Assembly (NCBI GenBank): GCA_021399435.1
Contig: JAJTUP010000034.1
Coordinates: forward strand, 620,001-684,000
Direction of reading: 5' to 3'
DNA length: 64,000 bases
From: Diaporthe sp. PMI_573
Lineage: Eukaryota; Ascomycota; Sordariomycetes; Diaporthales; Diaporthaceae
Shown here: one piece after another, positions 12,501-23,973 of the stretch
How the letters are laid out: every line of letters begins with the position of its first letter
Position numbering within the stretch: the first letter of the stretch is position 1
The notes under the pieces: model-generated
The model's database searches: none
What the model was told of the DNA's origin: nothing
The model's input: only the letters and a program-made list of their open reading frames with translations
Translations under genes and position numbers: made by a program

Positions 12501-15004
12501 ATGGCCGTGTCGATACGATACGAGGCTGAGGTGTTGCTTCGCTTGAGGGAGTCCCCTCTCTGCGTCAAGCCCAAGGACCTGCCACCACGGGACGAATGGA
12601 TGGGGTGAGAGAGCTTTCTGGCTTAGCATGTACTCCCCAGCTAACAAGAACATAGTCCACCTCCAGAACCACCCCGTCCCCAGAATAAGACCACCAACGA
12701 CCGAGGAATACCCCTCGAACAATCCACCCGCAGGCCCGCCACCGAACGTCACGTGTCACGCAATGGAGCAAGTACGATCGCACCGGCCCCAGCTACTTCT
12801 ACTCTCGAAAAGACTCTATGCTAATATATTAACAAGGCTCCGATGGCATAATCTTGGGACCTCCCAGGATGAGCTTCACTTCCACCACATTGCGAGGGAA
12901 TAATGGCGACAGCGACCGTACTGAGAGGCCCTTGCGCGATCCCGAAGCCCGTGACCGCTTCCTCCGAAGCAAGATTGGCGGCGACGATATCAGCGACCGC
13001 TTTCGTGATGCGAGACAGAGCGACCCCCGGCGGCGTGGTGACGGCGATCGTGACGGTGAGGGATGGAGCACAGTCAAGCCACGCAAGAGCTTTGGCCAGG
13101 AGGGTGCCGAGCGCTTCACTGGCCGCATGGGCGGTGACCGGCAGAAGGATGACCGTCGCACCAAGGAGCGCGATGACCATGACACCCTCAGAGACCGTCC
13201 ACGTCGTGGCATGGATCCTGATGGGGAGGAGAGCGAAGCTCCTCGCAGGAACGGGCTAAACCGGGGTAGATCAGAGCCTTGGTTCAAGGACAACATTAAG
13301 ACGAACGAGGGCACCGAACGACCCTCGAACCGCGAGCGCATCGACAAGGCCAAGAGCTGGCGTGAACGCAATGACCGCGGCGACCGCAACGATCGCGACC
13401 GCAACGATCGACACGAACGCCGGTGGGACAAGGACCGAGATCAGCGTCCCTCCGAGCGAGAACCAGAGTGGTTGGACGAGCCAGCCGAAGAGAAAACCCA
13501 TAGCCACACCGAAGCTGACCTGAAGAAATTCATGGAAACAATGAAGGCGAGCCGAGGAGGGGGCAAAGCTGCTGAGAGAGCAAATGAGGTACAGCCGTCG
13601 GCCGCGCTTCCTGCATTCTTCGCCGACGCCCCGACTGTCAAGTCCGCTCCTGCTGTGGAGCGGGGCCCTGACAAGTTCTTCGAGGCCTTCGCTGGGTCTA
13701 AAATGACCTCGCTGCCTGCCACCGAAGGAGAAAGGCTCGAGACAGCCAAAGCGCCAGCCGGCTTCGACGCCCAAACCGGAAAGTCCTCGAGGTTCGCAAA
13801 CCTCTTCTCTGCTCAGGCCGTGCCCCAAGCAAGCGAGTCTCGCGGGCGGACCGAGCCAAGTACTCCAGCTTCAGGACCACCGCCACCTAATGCAGAACCC
13901 ATGGACACTCAGCCTGGCCAACACAACACCGCAGAGAGAGAGGCATTCCAAGCTTTGCTGCAAAAACTCCATCTACCGCGCCAGGGCGAACAGCAGTCCA
14001 CCCCGACACCGCCAAATGCCGGCGCATTCACGCAGCCGCCGCCCCAACCAATGCAAAACATGCCTCAGGACCCAATCCAGAACCTTGCCCAAGCCCTGGC
14101 TCAGAAAGCCCATGTCGTATCGCCTCAGCCAGCTGACCCGTACGGAGTGGACCGCCGAGAGGAGCCCCGCCTGCGATCTGTTCCTCCAGGAGGACCCGAG
14201 ATCCTGGCGCCGCGTCCTATGCCTCCGCCCAGCCAACCGCCATCTGCTCGCCCCGATCAGATGCTGCAAGATCTTCTCAGCCACCGCCATACTGCGCAGA
14301 GCCAGGGCAGCGGCAGAGCTGATCACCAGTCCAATGCCAGCAGGGACTTTCTCATGCAGCTCATGCAGAGTGGCCGCAATGCGCCGCCTGAGCAGCCACG
14401 CATCGAACAAATCATGCGCATGCCGCAGCCCCAGCGGCAGCCCTCGCTTCCCCATTTCCCAGAGCGTGAGCCGGATTTCGTACAGCAGCGTGGCCCGGCG
14501 CAGCGACAGATGCGCCCACAGGGGCCACCTGGCTTTGCTGACGAGCAGTTCCGACACTCTGAAGGCGACGGCCGGCCCATGCATCCAACACAGATATTGC
14601 AGAGGCCACCTGGTCTGGACCACGTTCTGCAGCAGCACCAGCAGCAACAACAACAGCAGCACCAGCAGCAGCAGCAGCAGTTCATGCAGCCAGGTCAGCA
14701 GATGCCTCCTGTGCAGCGACCCATGATTCCTCCTCCAGGACTGATGGGTCAGCCGCGAAACGGACCGGTGCCCGGCATGTTCCAACCCCCCAACATGCCC
14801 CCCGGTGTTTTCCCACCAGACAACCTCCCCGGACCACCGCGAAACATGCAGCCCCCACCAGGCTTCTTTGCGGGCGGCCCTCCCCCGCCGGGAGCTGGCC
14901 ACATGATGATGGGTGGCTTCCCTGGCCCGAACGAAATGGTCTTTGGGGCACCCTTCGACGGACGCGGTGGAATGCCCCCCGGCGCTGCTCCGTTCCGCCG
15001 TTAG
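12501..15004 (+). CDS. eIF4E-binding, 4E-T-like disordered translation regulator
   Basis: Structure is join(12501..12604, 12656..12771, 12837..15004), 795 residues. Exon 1 encodes MAVSIRYEAEVLLRLRESPL and continues to DEWMG. The segment Y7-EAEV-L12-L13 is a canonical YxxxxL-hydrophobic eIF4E-binding motif at the extreme N-terminus, as in fungal 4E-T-like proteins. Intron 1 is 51 bases (GCTAAC branch, ATAG acceptor) and intron 2 is 65 bases (AACAAG acceptor). Exon 3 has an Arg/Asp-rich, RS-like region (about residues 100-260), a conserved EPEWLDEP block, and a Pro/Gln-rich tail with a polyglutamine-histidine run coded at 14629-14682. No folded domain is visible. It likely represses or relocates eIF4E-bound mRNA, perhaps to P-bodies; this is inferred from the motif and layout. 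The C-terminal 530 residues look fully disordered. Confidence 0.72.
14629..14682 (+). repeat. CAG/CAA repeat coding polyglutamine
   Basis: Mixed CAG/CAA codons with three CAC codons give a run of about 18 mostly Gln residues in the C-terminal half of the 4E-T-like protein. The reading frame is kept through the tract. Confidence 0.85.
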
Positions 15005-15821
15005 ATAGCAGCAGAAGCACGTGAAAAGCACGAGTAGCAATAGCAACCGACTGAATTGTAAACGCAAACGCGAGCTCGAATTGGCAGCAGCAACAGTGGT
15101 GACAGGTTGAGCCGAGGATGTTTGGCAAGTGATAAATGAATGACATGCAGGTCATTCCAGGTCTCAGGCCGTTGGTGATATCGTCCACGTTGCTCCCTAG
15201 GCCCTCTACGTTGTACAACACGCGTTAGGACGGACGATTTGGAAGCCCTTCATACTGGCTTGGCACGCTCGAGCGGCACGGTGGGGCTGGATGCTCATCT
15301 CGCTCGCATGGCCTGAGCGAGGGGTAGTTGGCAAATCGCGTAGTCGTCAATAGGTCTTAATGAGAGTATATGAATCATACGAAGAAGTCCCAGGGTCGCA
15401 AAATATGTGAAGCACGGCGCCCTGCGCAAGGGACTGGGGAAAACCCCAGGGCCCTTGATGGTGATCAAGCTTATATATACTTGTATTGGGATTTCTACTC
15501 AACTACGTACGTCCTGTCTATCTGCACGCCCCATTAAATCTCACAACAACAAGGCTGTGAGAGGCGCTGACAGCCAACAACAACAACAGCATCCCCACCG
15601 TGAAAAGTAAAAAACGCCGTGCTCATGCTTCGATGTGTACATGTGATCACGCCAGCAAGCGACCAGTCCTCACATCAAAAGTTGTAGACTCCTATACTCA
15701 ACAAGCCCGCAATGCCGTCTATACACACAAACGTCCACCCAGGTAAAAGATCCAAAACAAATGGGGCGAGGCGCGCAGGGCCAGAAAGAGCTTTTAGCAA
15801 GCGGTATCAGGCCGAGAGCCG
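15005..15821. other. intergenic between convergent 4E-T-like and SEC1 genes
   Basis: 817 bases that should hold both 3' UTRs. AT-richer patches (for example TTATATATACTTG near 15471) and no conserved ORF. Nothing else recognised. Confidence 0.6.
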
Positions 15822-18282
15822 CTACTTCTTCATGCCGAAGATGTTCCGCTTCTTTTTCTCCTTCTTGTGCAGCTTCCCGTCGTCGGGCGGCGGTGTCGGC
15901 GCCGAGTAGCTGCTGCCGCCGCCGCCGTTCATGGGGGGTGCCGGCCTCGGGGGTGCTGGGCTGCCGCCCATTGACATCTGCGACATCTGCTGTGTCGGTG
16001 GTGCTGGCCTCCCAGGAAGTCCTCCCGCGCCCGGCGGCAGCGGTGCGCGCTGCACGCGCTGTTGGCCGGGGGCCATGCCCATCTGGCCGCCTTTAGCGGG
16101 TGTTGGTGGGCCGGTTTGCATTGGTGGCGGAGGAGGCCGCTCGCGCTCGAAGAGATGTGCCGGTGCTTTCGGCTTGGGGCGTTCCATGGGGAGGTCCAGG
16201 CGCCGCTTGTCGACCGACAAGTCTCCCAGCTGGCGGGCGAACATTTTCGGTGTCACCATGTGGCTGCTGACCAGGAAAACATCACGGTTTTGCTTCTCCG
16301 AGACTTCGTAACATGACCGAGACTCGGAATATGTTGCGCCACCTGCGACAAAGACAATGATGCGCTGTCGGTTGTCGGCCACGCGCCGTCCTCCGCCGGC
16401 CCAGCTTGGCTTCGCAGCGCGTAGGGACCCTTGGCCCGCCACCATATCCTCATTAGGGTCTGCTGGCGGTTTCGTGTAAGGAAACGTGGTGGGATCCAGG
16501 GTGCCTTTGCACAAGTGCTCGAGCATGTGCTTCACGTTCGGCTCGAACCTCGACAGGCCATACTCTTCGTTCAACTGTATGTTCTTGTCAAGTGGGAAGA
16601 GTGGCAACCGGGGTTGCCGGACTTCCTTGAGCCCCTTGAGAATGCGAGCGCCGAGGATATCCAAATTGTTCACAACGTTGCATTGGGATTGCTCGAGGGC
16701 TGAATGCGCCATGAGTCTCTTGACATCCTCCTCGATCACGCCGTCCCGGAAGATGAGGTAGGCCATGAGCAGGCGCAGCCTGTCTGACTTGATGATGGAT
16801 TCGTCGTCCAGTAATCGCGCAACCTCCTGGAGGATGTTCTTGGGCTTGCGCAGATCCTCGTCCAGCCCGGTGGCCAGCGTCTGCTCCACCGAGGCGATAT
16901 CTGGCAGCTTGTGGTTCTGAAACATGTTCATGCTCTCCTGCGCCATGGACAGGTGCAACGAGTAAGCTTCCTTCATCTCCTGGAATTGGGGCAGACCCGC
17001 CAACATGTCCCTGATGTTGTTCAGGCTGGCCTTCTGTTCCCCGTCATTGAACTGCGGGTTCTGGTCGATGAACTTCTGGAAGTCACCCATGAGCTTGTCG
17101 ATTGTGTCCTTCATGTGCCGGTGTCTATTGTCAACCCAGACCTTGTCCTTCTCTTGGAGTTCCATGTCTTTCTCCTCAGCATTCGGCTGACCTTCATTAA
17201 CGGTCATGTGGTAGGTCACCTTGTCACCCTCCTTGATGGTAAGTAGATCGTGTGCCATGGCCTGGTAGGTAAACTCGTGGACTAGAGGCGCCATAAGGTC
17301 CATGCTCCTGTCCGTTATCAGGAGCACACCGGTCGGCCTGCTGGATGCCGGGGGGAAGGACTGGTTCCATTGCGCGTAGTTGTCGAGCTCCTCTTGTATG
17401 AATCGGGCGAGATGAGTGCACAGGACGCTCGCATCGTGTGAAGGGTTCTGTGGTCGGAAATATCGCACTTTGGGGTATTCGCCCAGCGTGATACATACAC
17501 TTGTGATCTGTGCGGGGCCATGTCAGCTCGGTTTGGCGGTGGTTCTAGCAAGGAGGTTCTGGGCGGTGCCGACCTTCTGCGCCAATGCCTGCATGTGCTC
17601 CCGGACAAGATTATTACAGCCCGGGTGGTATAACGTGGGGAAACTCCACGGGTCGCGGAAAGTGACCAGGTGGGACTCTCGGGGAAAGAAGTCGATGTTC
17701 AGTATCTTGTAATCGGCGATGAGCTCTCGAGCTTGTGGGTGGGAGTACAGTCGGCGTCGCAATTCTGGCTCCAGAAGGTCGGTCAGGACGATGAAGGACC
17801 TCTGGTATCTTCCCCGGTCGAAATCGGCGAGCAGGCAGTCGACTATGTGTGGCATTGGAGAGACAAAGTATATAGCGTCCATGGTTGGGTTCATGTCTCG
17901 CCTGTCCTCGATGCGCTCGATGTCTAGACGGCGTCAGCGACGGGCGGGCTCTGGGGTGGGGAGGAGGGCCAGCACATACTGGCGATATTCTGGTTGAGGA
18001 TGTCATCCTCCTTGGCGACATTGTCGAGGATCTTCTTTGAGAACTCGTCGACAACGAGCACTTTCCACTGCGAGGGCACCGTCAGTTAGTCGCTCAGGCC
18101 TGACCTGGCTGCAGGTGGTGGGATGTGGGCTGCCCTACGTCGCCTTGGGTGATGTCCTTCAGGGTGTTGAGGATGACTGGGCGGATCACAATCAGCAAGC
18201 GACCTAGAGGTCAAGACTTTCCATGTCGCGGGCAAAGAAATCCCACACCTTCATGCTGTATCTGAATGATGGAGGCGCCCAT
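15822..18282 (-). CDS. SEC1: Sec1, Sec1/Munc18 protein for exocytic SNARE assembly
   Basis: Structure is complement(join(15822..17507, 17574..17923, 17980..18067, 18139..18176, 18249..18282)), 731 residues. The spliced N-terminus reads MGASIIQIQHEVILNTLKDI, then WKVLVVDEFSKKIL and NIERIEDRRDMNP, the classic domain 1 of Sec1/Munc18 proteins. Later hallmarks are ITSVCITLGEYPKVRYFRP and VLCTHLARFIQEELDNY. The C-terminal 130 residues are Pro/Gly-rich and end in a basic KKEKKKRNIFGMKK. It should bind assembled exocytic SNAREs at the plasma membrane and promote vesicle fusion at hyphal tips (family knowledge). Four introns of 66-72 bases separate the exons. The last one needs an unusual GTCGGC donor, but it is the only GT that keeps the frame and removes a stop codon. 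The upstream 1.1 kb has no gene. Confidence 0.94.
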
Positions 18283-19434
18283 GTTGGCGACGAAGCGTCA
18301 CACGGCGCAGTGAGGCGCCAGAGGGTTGGCCTCGGGAAAGGAGTGGCGGAACGCTTGCGCCAGGGGGGGAGAGAGGGGCACAAGGACGACGGCGCCGATC
18401 TTTCTGCTGGAAGAAAGCTGCCCGAAACCCGCAGTGAATTTGGTAACCGCCTGACAGAGGTGGGAATCGAGCGGGTTCAATGGGGCAGATGAACCTTTGA
18501 CGGGCTCGCAGGCTCGCTTTGGGGGGGGGGTTAGAGGAAGGGGCCGCGGCTCGAGGTTGGGCGGGCGCGAAGAGAGAAAGGTGTCGGTTGGGTGGCTACG
18601 GCCCAGGCCAGGCCAGGTAGGAGGTGTGATGGGAGCCGGATTGGACGATGACGGTCGCAAGTTGCTGCGGACGGATCAATACTTGGATTTGGGGTCCAAC
18701 GGTTTCAAGAGCTGGGTCTGTGGTGGGATGGATTCATGCCTGGTGTAAGGTGGCCAGGTCGGGACTGCAGTGCAATGTAGGTACTGTGTAATGTATGTAT
18801 GTACAGATCTCAGGGACAGGATGCCGACCGCATGACGCTTCCCCACCACCAAGCGACGAAACTGGGCCAGTGACCAAGGGTCCGTCCCCTCCATCCTGGT
18901 CTGTGAATGGCAATCAGAACCGCCCCACTGCGGGAGCCACGCTGCATACCGGAAGCTTAGTGCTTGGGCCCCTAGCTACCGCGCACCTCGCATCGCACAC
19001 CACGGTACCTTGTCTTGCAGTACGTAAGCACCTGGGCACCACAGTTGACTTCATCCCTCTGCTGGTCCGAGTCCCTGCCCGATGCTGGCTGATTTCCCGA
19101 GTGCAATTATCAGGGCAAGAACACTCCGAAGTGACTCTGCAGAGTGTTTCGGGTGAGCCACCGAAATCAAACCCGCTCTCAGTCTTACTATATGTATGGT
19201 GTTGACCAAGACTCCTGGCCCAAAGACCCTTTTGGCCGGGAAAGGGCATTGATCAACTATCTAGTCTACAACATGACCGCCGCATTCAGCTCGCGCCGGT
19301 GGTAGTATTCGAGTCAAAATCCCAATGCGCAGAAAAAGCCATCAAGACACCATCGCCCCAGTCTAAAATAAAAGTACATACACATGAAATCTTGCTGCCC
19401 GTCTCACACCTCCCATATCAACACTAGACCAAAA
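18283..19434. other. intergenic: SEC1 promoter and 3' side of the Zn2Cys6 gene
   Basis: 1152 bases. Contains a ten-G run at 18521-18530 and a GTATGTATGTAC stretch near 18793. No ORF here resembles a known protein and no RNA gene was recognised. Confidence 0.6.
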
Positions 19435-21701
19435 TCAGCGGCTCAGAAGCCTGTTCACAATGCTCACCTGCGCCTCAAACACCGACCCTGGAGTGGCCCA
19501 TTTCTGAAGTTTCGCAATGACCAAGTCCGCCAGGCCTGCAATGTCAGGCGTCAGGTGCCGGAGGTACGGGGACTGGCTCGTCATGAACAGCACAATGAAG
19601 CATGCGAGCGCCCCGTCCGAGATAGACCACAGGTAGGGAGACCGCTTGTCCAATATATCAACAGCTCCTCGCAGGAAGGCCTCGCACGACTGAATGCAAA
19701 TGTGGCACTTCTCGATGATTGTCCTGGGGATTGGAGATAACGGGAAAATCTGAGTGCTCGGTGACCTCGACGGGCCCTGGAGGATCGGCGGTGATGGCTG
19801 CAGGTGCTTGTACGAAGCAACGTAGATGACGAAAAGGCGATATATGATATGGCGAGCATGGTGGTACCGCAGGTTCAGGATACGCCTCCTGTCGTTAGAG
19901 ACTGGGTCGCTTATTATGGGCGGTGTTATGGGAATCGAGTTGTAGTATTGCTCGAGTTGCCGGTTCAGTTCGGAGCTGATAGCTACCAGCCTATTGAGGT
20001 TCGGGTTGGCGGCGGCCGGCACCGTCTCCGAAAGGACGGTGATGTCGATGTTGTCGGGAGAATACAGCGAGCTGTGTACCCTGTTGATCAATCTCTGTAT
20101 CGCGGTCTCGGCAACAAGGTAGATCAAATCATCGTGATCGCTGATATCGACACTCCGGGGCAGAGGCATCTTATCTCCGAGCGGCTCTATCCCCGAACGG
20201 GCGACGTCAAGAGTCGCTGCTCGGTCACTGCCGGGCATTAGTGGAAGATTACAATAAATGGCAAGTAGTAAGAAAATGAGTGATTGTGACACCTGACGTT
20301 GTGCTGGGGACAGGGGAAGGGGGTGGTGTCTGTCAGCTATGACAAGGGCTGCTTACCACTCGGCTGTGAAACAACACCAAAAAATGCGGAGACGATCCTC
20401 ATGGCATTGTTCTGGCTCGATCGGGTGCTGCTCCGTCTGTGTAGAGTCATAGCTGGCTGCAATAGAAAGGCCAGCAGTGTATATCATCCTCCACGAGTGA
20501 AGCGGTCGACCCAGATAGGAGAAGTACGTCCCTGCCAGAAATAGAGCCTGGCAAACTCTCAAGTTGGGCGTGAAACCCCATACAGACTTGGAAAGGATAA
20601 TCCTCAGAGCGGGCTGGAAAAAGTTCAATCCGAGGTCTTCGGCCGTCTCGTTCTCGTGCTCCGGGAGAGCAGCTTCTGCTGAGTGGGACGCCACACAGCC
20701 CAGAGCCCACATACAGAGGCAGATGGCCGTTTCGATGTCTTGTGTCGGCCCGTTTTCCAAGAGATCATTCTGGAGGATTTCGTAGTACTGCCGGGAGAAT
20801 AGGGGAAGATGTGGCGAGACATCCTTGAAGTACGCGTCAGCGAGCTCCTGCAGTAGCTCGGGCGTGAACGAGGGCCAGTTGATGGGCTCAGGGTTGACAA
20901 GATCCAGGGGACGGGGGAGCGGTGTGCTCTCCTCCAGCTCGTGGAAGTAGGTCCTGGGAAACTCCCCGATGACAGACTGGATGGCTGGGAGTGACAGTAG
21001 CCAGATCGAGGTCGCCGTGTGGCCCATGGGGATCAGGAACTGGGCATTCTCGAAGCTGACGTCGGCAGCCTCCAGCGATCGATTGGACACGGAGAGGGGC
21101 GACGCAGCTGGGATCTGAGGGGAAGAGCGGAAGGACGGGAACGAGGCGGGAGTCGAGTTGTAAGCGTAGTGATCTGCCCGCGCCATATCATTCAATCTCT
21201 GCCCCTGCTCTTCCAACAGCCTGCACACCAATGTCAGCAGCGGCGAAGCACATCGAGATGGGAAGGGAGATGGGGTGGCAGCGCCCTTGGCCGGCGATGG
21301 GGTCTGTCGCCACCATGGGAGCCTGGAAAGACTGTAGGGCGGGACTCACGCCTCTATGCGGCTCAGTCTCTCAGCGACCACTCCTTGGGACGATGATGAG
21401 GGCTCGACGCTGCAAGGAGGATTAGCCTTGGACTTGAGAGCGGTGCCGACACAGCATATAATCATCTCCCATACTTACCGATCCACGGGAAGCTCTTTAT
21501 AGACGCAGTCCGCCGTTGCCTCGATACAGGTAGAGCAAGGATGATTTCCATCGCAGCGCCGCTTCCGATGTCTACAGAAGTCGCAGGCGAGGAGGGCTCC
21601 TCGAAGGTTGTTAGCCGGGGCCCAGTACTAGACGACTCTCCATTCAAGGGAGAGGCGAGGAGGGCAAGAAAGATGGTCTTACTTTTCCTGGTGTAGTTCA
21701 T
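19435..21701 (-). CDS. Zn(II)2Cys6 transcription factor with fungal-specific middle domain
   Basis: Structure is complement(join(19435..20227, 20357..21220, 21350..21409, 21479..21599, 21683..21701)), 618 residues. The first splice joins MNYTRKR to ALLACDFCRHRKRRCDGNHP. Cysteines 12, 15, 22, 28, 31 and 38 give CX2CX6CX5CX2CX6C, a complete binuclear zinc cluster. A linker and a short coiled segment (VAERLSRIEALLEEQGQRLN) follow. The fungal-specific transcription factor domain has the typical RLRIFWCCFTAECDRAATLD and PRSVDISDHDDLIYLVAETA-like stretches. The fourth intron (129 bases, 20228-20356) is the only reading that gives AECDRAATLD. The protein should be a nuclear DNA-binding regulator; its target genes cannot be deduced. 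Neither neighbour suggests a pathway, so I do not assign one. The gene has 2.3 kb of upstream non-coding DNA, long for this window. Confidence 0.88.
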
Positions 21702-23973
21702 TGTATGACCGAATAAGGACAGTATGAAGTTGTATTGAAGGTAGGAAGGAGGCTATAGAGTTGACCCAGTTACCCAACCCGAGGATCCGAAGCTAGGTTG
21801 GCTTGTCCATGGGTAGTCCCGCACCTGAGTCCAGCGCCCCGACGCCGGGTTATAAGAGGTTTGAGGCTGGTCCATGGGCGTGGGATACTATATAGGGCCC
21901 ATGGACAGGCTCAAGATACATGAAGGGGGGGGGTGGTTGGTCTTTTGGTCTTCCCGCGCGGCGAGCCATGAAGCTGCGCCCAGCTAGTCCGCTTGGCGAA
22001 TGAGACGGGATCAACAGATAGATGTACTGACATTCGTCGAGGGACATGCATGATTAGAAGGTGCTGTGTGTTGGATAGGCTGTCGCATATTCGCCCATTT
22101 CGCGTTGCGCATGTGGTGTGGCTTGGGGAACCTTCAAGTCACTCGCGCAGCCTGACATGGGGGACAAGGGTGTCGAGTTCGCCTCCTGGCTTCTGGGCTT
22201 GGGTGGCCCTTGAACGCCCTAGAGGGACTAACTTGTTCCCAAAGTGTCCCCATCATCGTTGCATGCGTGGATTTCTGGATATTAGAAACCCTAAGAGTTG
22301 TTTCTCGCGAGGTCGGTTGAATTACAAACCGTAGCTTGCATCACCCCGGCCCATCAGTCGCGCGCGGTGTGGATTAGTCACCGCTAAAGTCCGCTGCCGC
22401 CGATCCTCTCGCACCCAACCCACCTGCCGCTTCCCCCGTCCCTTTTGACCCGTTGCATCATCTCCTTCCAGCCTCCCACATCTACGGACACTCCGATTGA
22501 CTGAAGAAATGCACTCACCATGGCTGAGCCATAGTCTTATCGTGTGTGACGACAGCGTGTACTTACCTAGTCGGGAAGCCAAGTCAACACATGACGAGAA
22601 CTCCAAGGTCGCAACGGTGTCACCACATGCTGTTGGATGTTTCATGCCCTGGAGTGCTTCTAGAACAAGCTAGAAGATGCCGATGCGGAGCCGGCTCGCA
22701 ACGACAACTATCACCGACCAACCACCGAAGGCTACACCTACAGTAATGCTGCCAATGGTGTAAATTGGCGACTCGGGCCTGCCATAGGCTTACCACCTGC
22801 AACGGGAATTGTCTATCCAACGGACATAATCGAAAAGTCCTCAGCGGCCGCAGCGTCCTGCTTAACTGGACATCCATGACCACCCTCTCGACCACGCCTG
22901 TCTCCTTCTAAGCAGCCATATCGTGAACCGGCTGACACTCAGTCAGGTCTCGGGTCGTCGACCTGTCGCCATCCCCGATTGTGGCTTGTCGCCGAGGCGT
23001 AAACTGACTGAGCCAAATACTGGCTGCGTCAAACACTGCCCGTCGTGGCTAGTGGTGTAAGAGGAGCACCCCACGGTTTGCCACGGAGTAACGGAATAAG
23101 AGGGCATGTTTGCCTGCATACTTATAGCAAAACCCGCGAATGCAGTCAGCCACAGAAGCACAGTTCGCACGGGGTGGCCTAGTATGTAGACGTCTGCCCC
23201 GCTTAGCCAATATTGAGACCTTTCCGTAGTGGTCCTACAACGTCTGTGTTTGTCCCGCCTCCGTGTAGATGTTGTTGGTCGAACTCGCTTTCCACTTCAC
23301 ACGTTTATATTTAACTATTCTGTCTCTTGGAGCAGCCTTCGGGGGAGGAGGCTCCTTTTCGAGCGAGAGTCCAGCCCATCGGCTTCGACGCCGTGCAACC
23401 GCCGATCAGTCCCGTTTCGGCGCCGATCCCGCCGCGGCGCCGATCCCTCGCGGCTCGGCTCCTACTCGTGCTGATGAAGGACACCCAAACTAAATCTTGG
23501 GGCAGCATTACATTACATTCTTAGCATTGTGGTCGAAGATTCACATGAATAGTCCCATGGTGTGTCGGCCACTATTAAGCGACGACACCGCTGGGCTGGG
23601 TGGCATGCGTCAAAATCCAGATGATGTCCGAGCCGGATTCCGAGGGCTGGACTTTACCTTCGTGGGAAGCCGGCCATCCCGAGTCACATTGCAGAGAGCA
23701 GTCTGGTTCCCAGGCAGCGGCCGGCGAGCTCGCCGAACTCACCACAGCTTCATGGAAACACAGCGCGGAATTGTACCGTCTCAAAACAGGGTTTCCTAGT
23801 CGGCGCCGTGACAAGTGCGTGCATGATGTAGGTCGTGAAGACGTGTTCTTGTGTTATTAATAGTAGTAAGATCTGATATCAAGTATGAGCCATCGCTGTT
23901 GCCTCGCCTTCCCAAACGATGCTATGCAGGTGACGTTATTCCTCTAAACTCTCTGCCACGCCCATGCATCAGA
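21702..23973. other. 2.3 kb intergenic stretch upstream of the Zn2Cys6 gene
   Basis: Upstream of the regulator and downstream of the lipase 3' end. Only short, mutually overlapping open frames are present, none recognised. A 13-base direct repeat lies at 23418-23447. The length suggests a complex promoter for the transcription factor or an unannotated non-coding transcript; neither is shown. Confidence 0.55.
23418..23447 (+). repeat. tandem 13-base direct repeat CGGCGCCGATCCC
   Basis: Two exact copies at 23418-23430 and 23435-23447, 17 bases apart, each containing the palindrome CGGCGCCG. The local DNA is strongly GC-rich compared with its surroundings. Confidence 0.75.

Noticed and set aside
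13973..15067. 364-codon open frame on the minus strand opposite the 4E-T-like gene
   Set aside because: It is the antisense of a Gln/Pro-rich coding region with high GC, which often leaves the opposite frame open; its Leu/His/Arg/Trp-rich sequence is typical of such shadows.
21702..23973. tRNA or dispersed 5S rRNA gene in the long intergenic region
   Set aside because: Scanning by eye for B-box-like GGTTCGANTCC and the conserved 5S internal promoter found no match on either strand; I cannot run a covariance model.
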